From the NCBI GenBank assembly GCA_023417785.1, contig JAEZEH010000020.1, positions 1 to 13,882 of the forward strand: DNA of 13,882 bases. Reading direction: 5' to 3'. This DNA is from Bacteroidota bacterium (GTDB taxonomy: Bacteria; Bacteroidota; Bacteroidia; Cytophagales; Cyclobacteriaceae). Position 1 is the stretch's first letter. The number at the start of each line of letters is the position of its first letter. The notes beneath the pieces were generated by a model. That model was not told the origin of the DNA, ran no database searches, and was given only the letters and a program-made list of their open reading frames with translations. Below are positions 13,266 through 13,882 of the stretch, in pieces. Both the position numbers and the translations under genes were made by a program.

Positions 13266-13709
13266 ATGGAAGTAATTTTGAAACAAGACGTAGCCGGCTT
13301 AGGCTACAAGAACGATATAGTAAAGGTTAAGTCCGGATATGGCAACAATTACCTTATTCCCAACGGTATTGCCCTTATCGCTACGGAGTCTAACAGAAAA
13401 GTAGTCCAGGAGAATATCCGTCAGGCTTCCCACAAGGCTGCCAAGGTTAAGCAGGATGCGGAAGCACTCGCTCAGAAAATCGGTGACCTTACCGTAGAAA
13501 TCGGAGCGAAGGCGGGCGAATCCGGCCGGATTTTCGGCGCGGTTACGGCTAATCAGATTTCCGATGCTCTGAAAGCAAAAGGATTTGCAGTCGATCGCAA
13601 GAAAATCGTATTGAAAGAAACCCCTAAACAACTGGGCACCTATAACGTCACGCTGGACCTGCACAAAGAGGTTAAGCACGACATTAAGGTCGACGTAGTT
13701 GCGGAGTAA
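13266..13709 (+). CDS. rplI: Large-subunit ribosomal protein bL9
   Basis: The 147-residue product has the two-domain dumbbell layout of bL9. The N-terminal domain (MEVILKQDVAGLGYKNDIVKV..., with GYGNNYLIPNGIA at 24-36) binds 23S rRNA near the L1 stalk. A long helix follows (about 40-75) and the C-terminal domain holds GESGRIFGAVT (84-94) and the final beta strands. Length is normal for the family. It is the last gene of the rpsF-rpsR-rplI operon and is followed by a strong terminator. No priB or ssb gene is present between rpsF and rpsR, unlike in Enterobacteria or Firmicutes. Confidence 0.97.
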   Translation: MEVILKQDVAGLGYKNDIVKVKSGYGNNYLIPNGIALIATESNRKVVQENIRQASHKAAKVKQDAEALAQKIGDLTVEIGAKAGESGRIFGAVTANQISDALKAKGFAVDRKKIVLKETPKQLGTYNVTLDLHKEVKHDIKVDVVAE

Positions 13710-13727
13710 TCCTCTTGTATGATACTG

Positions 13728-13756
13728 AAAAGCCATCCCCGCGGATGGCTTTTTTT
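13728..13756 (+). terminator. Intrinsic terminator of the rpsF-rpsR-rplI operon
   Basis: A perfect 11-bp stem, AAAAGCCATCC (13728-13738) with GGATGGCTTTT (13743-13753), closes a CCGC tetraloop and runs into seven T residues. It lies 18 bp after the rplI stop codon. Because the stem has A and T runs on both sides, it may work in both directions. Confidence 0.9.
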
Positions 13757-13804
13757 GTTCTCCCTAACACGCGTGGTCAAACATTCCTTATTTTAACCTT
13801 CGTT

Positions 13805-13882
13805 ATGGACCGCCGGGAATATAGTTTTGTCGTTTGCATGATGCTTCTGATTAGCATCAAATCCTTCGCGCAACAATTTCCG
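13805..13882 (+). CDS. Secreted protein, N-terminal fragment (runs off right edge)
   Basis: ATG 13805 opens a frame of 26 codons that reaches the window edge without a stop. The residues form a clear signal peptide: basic start (MDRRE), hydrophobic core (about 8-18) and a likely cleavage after SFA before QQ. The -AQ type of cleavage is common in Bacteroidota secreted proteins. It begins 49 bp after the terminator and is thus a new transcription unit. Its function cannot be told from this fragment. A start at one of the two internal Met codons would leave too short a signal sequence. Confidence 0.65.
   Translation, partial: MDRREYSFVVCMMLLISIKSFAQQFP

Noticed and set aside
1..13882. Mobile elements, CRISPR arrays, tRNA or rRNA genes
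   Set aside because: No transposase frame, regularly spaced repeats, tRNA cloverleaf or rRNA segment was seen while reading the window.

Overview
The window looks like a core chromosomal segment of a Bacteroidota bacterium, most likely a Cytophagales-type member with mid GC content. Three things suggest this: the gene order pyrG-yidC, parA-parB-DUF5683-dapB-lepB and rpsF-rpsR-rplI; secreted proteins of the PKD / signal-peptide type; and repeated promoter-like boxes of the form TTG (or TTTG) - about 20 bp - TANNTTTG, the pattern known for the primary sigma factor of this phylum. The family-level placement is inference.

Layout. Positions 1-818 (minus strand) hold the N-terminal part of a large secreted, PKD-like protein that runs off the left edge. 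A 328-bp divergent spacer follows, with an inverted repeat and a good promoter for pyrG. pyrG (CTP synthase) and yidC (membrane insertase) form a close pair. The 277-bp spacer 4618-4894 is the most structured non-coding stretch in the window. It holds three DnaA-box-like 9-mers (one exact), two pairs of direct repeats that look like parS half-sites, a large imperfect hairpin, a promoter embedded in a small inverted repeat, and a hairpin with a T-tract. parA and parB follow, then a DUF5683 membrane protein, dapB (lysine/peptidoglycan precursor synthesis) and lepB (signal peptidase I). lepB converges on ung (uracil-DNA glycosylase, minus strand) across a degenerate repeat patch. ung is divergent from apaG, which is followed by a Bacteroidota-type SAM methyltransferase. 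A membrane-anchored coiled-coil protein of unknown function with its own promoter comes next. The ribosomal operon rpsF-rpsR-rplI ends in a strong intrinsic terminator. The first 26 codons of another secreted protein start at 13805 and run off the right edge.

How the genes fit together. Most are housekeeping genes: nucleotide supply (pyrG), membrane and secretion biogenesis (yidC, lepB), chromosome segregation (parA, parB), wall precursor synthesis (dapB), DNA repair (ung) and translation (bS6, bS18, bL9). The yidC-parAB neighbourhood is typical of origin-proximal DNA in many bacteria. With the DnaA-box-like and parS-half-like sites, this makes 4618-4894 a reasonable candidate for an origin or centromere-like element, though this is not proven. 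I saw no mobile element, CRISPR array, rRNA or tRNA, and no clearly novel multi-gene system. The main leads are the yidC-parA spacer, the coiled-coil protein before rpsF, the DUF5683 protein in the par cluster and the promoter architecture of pyrG.
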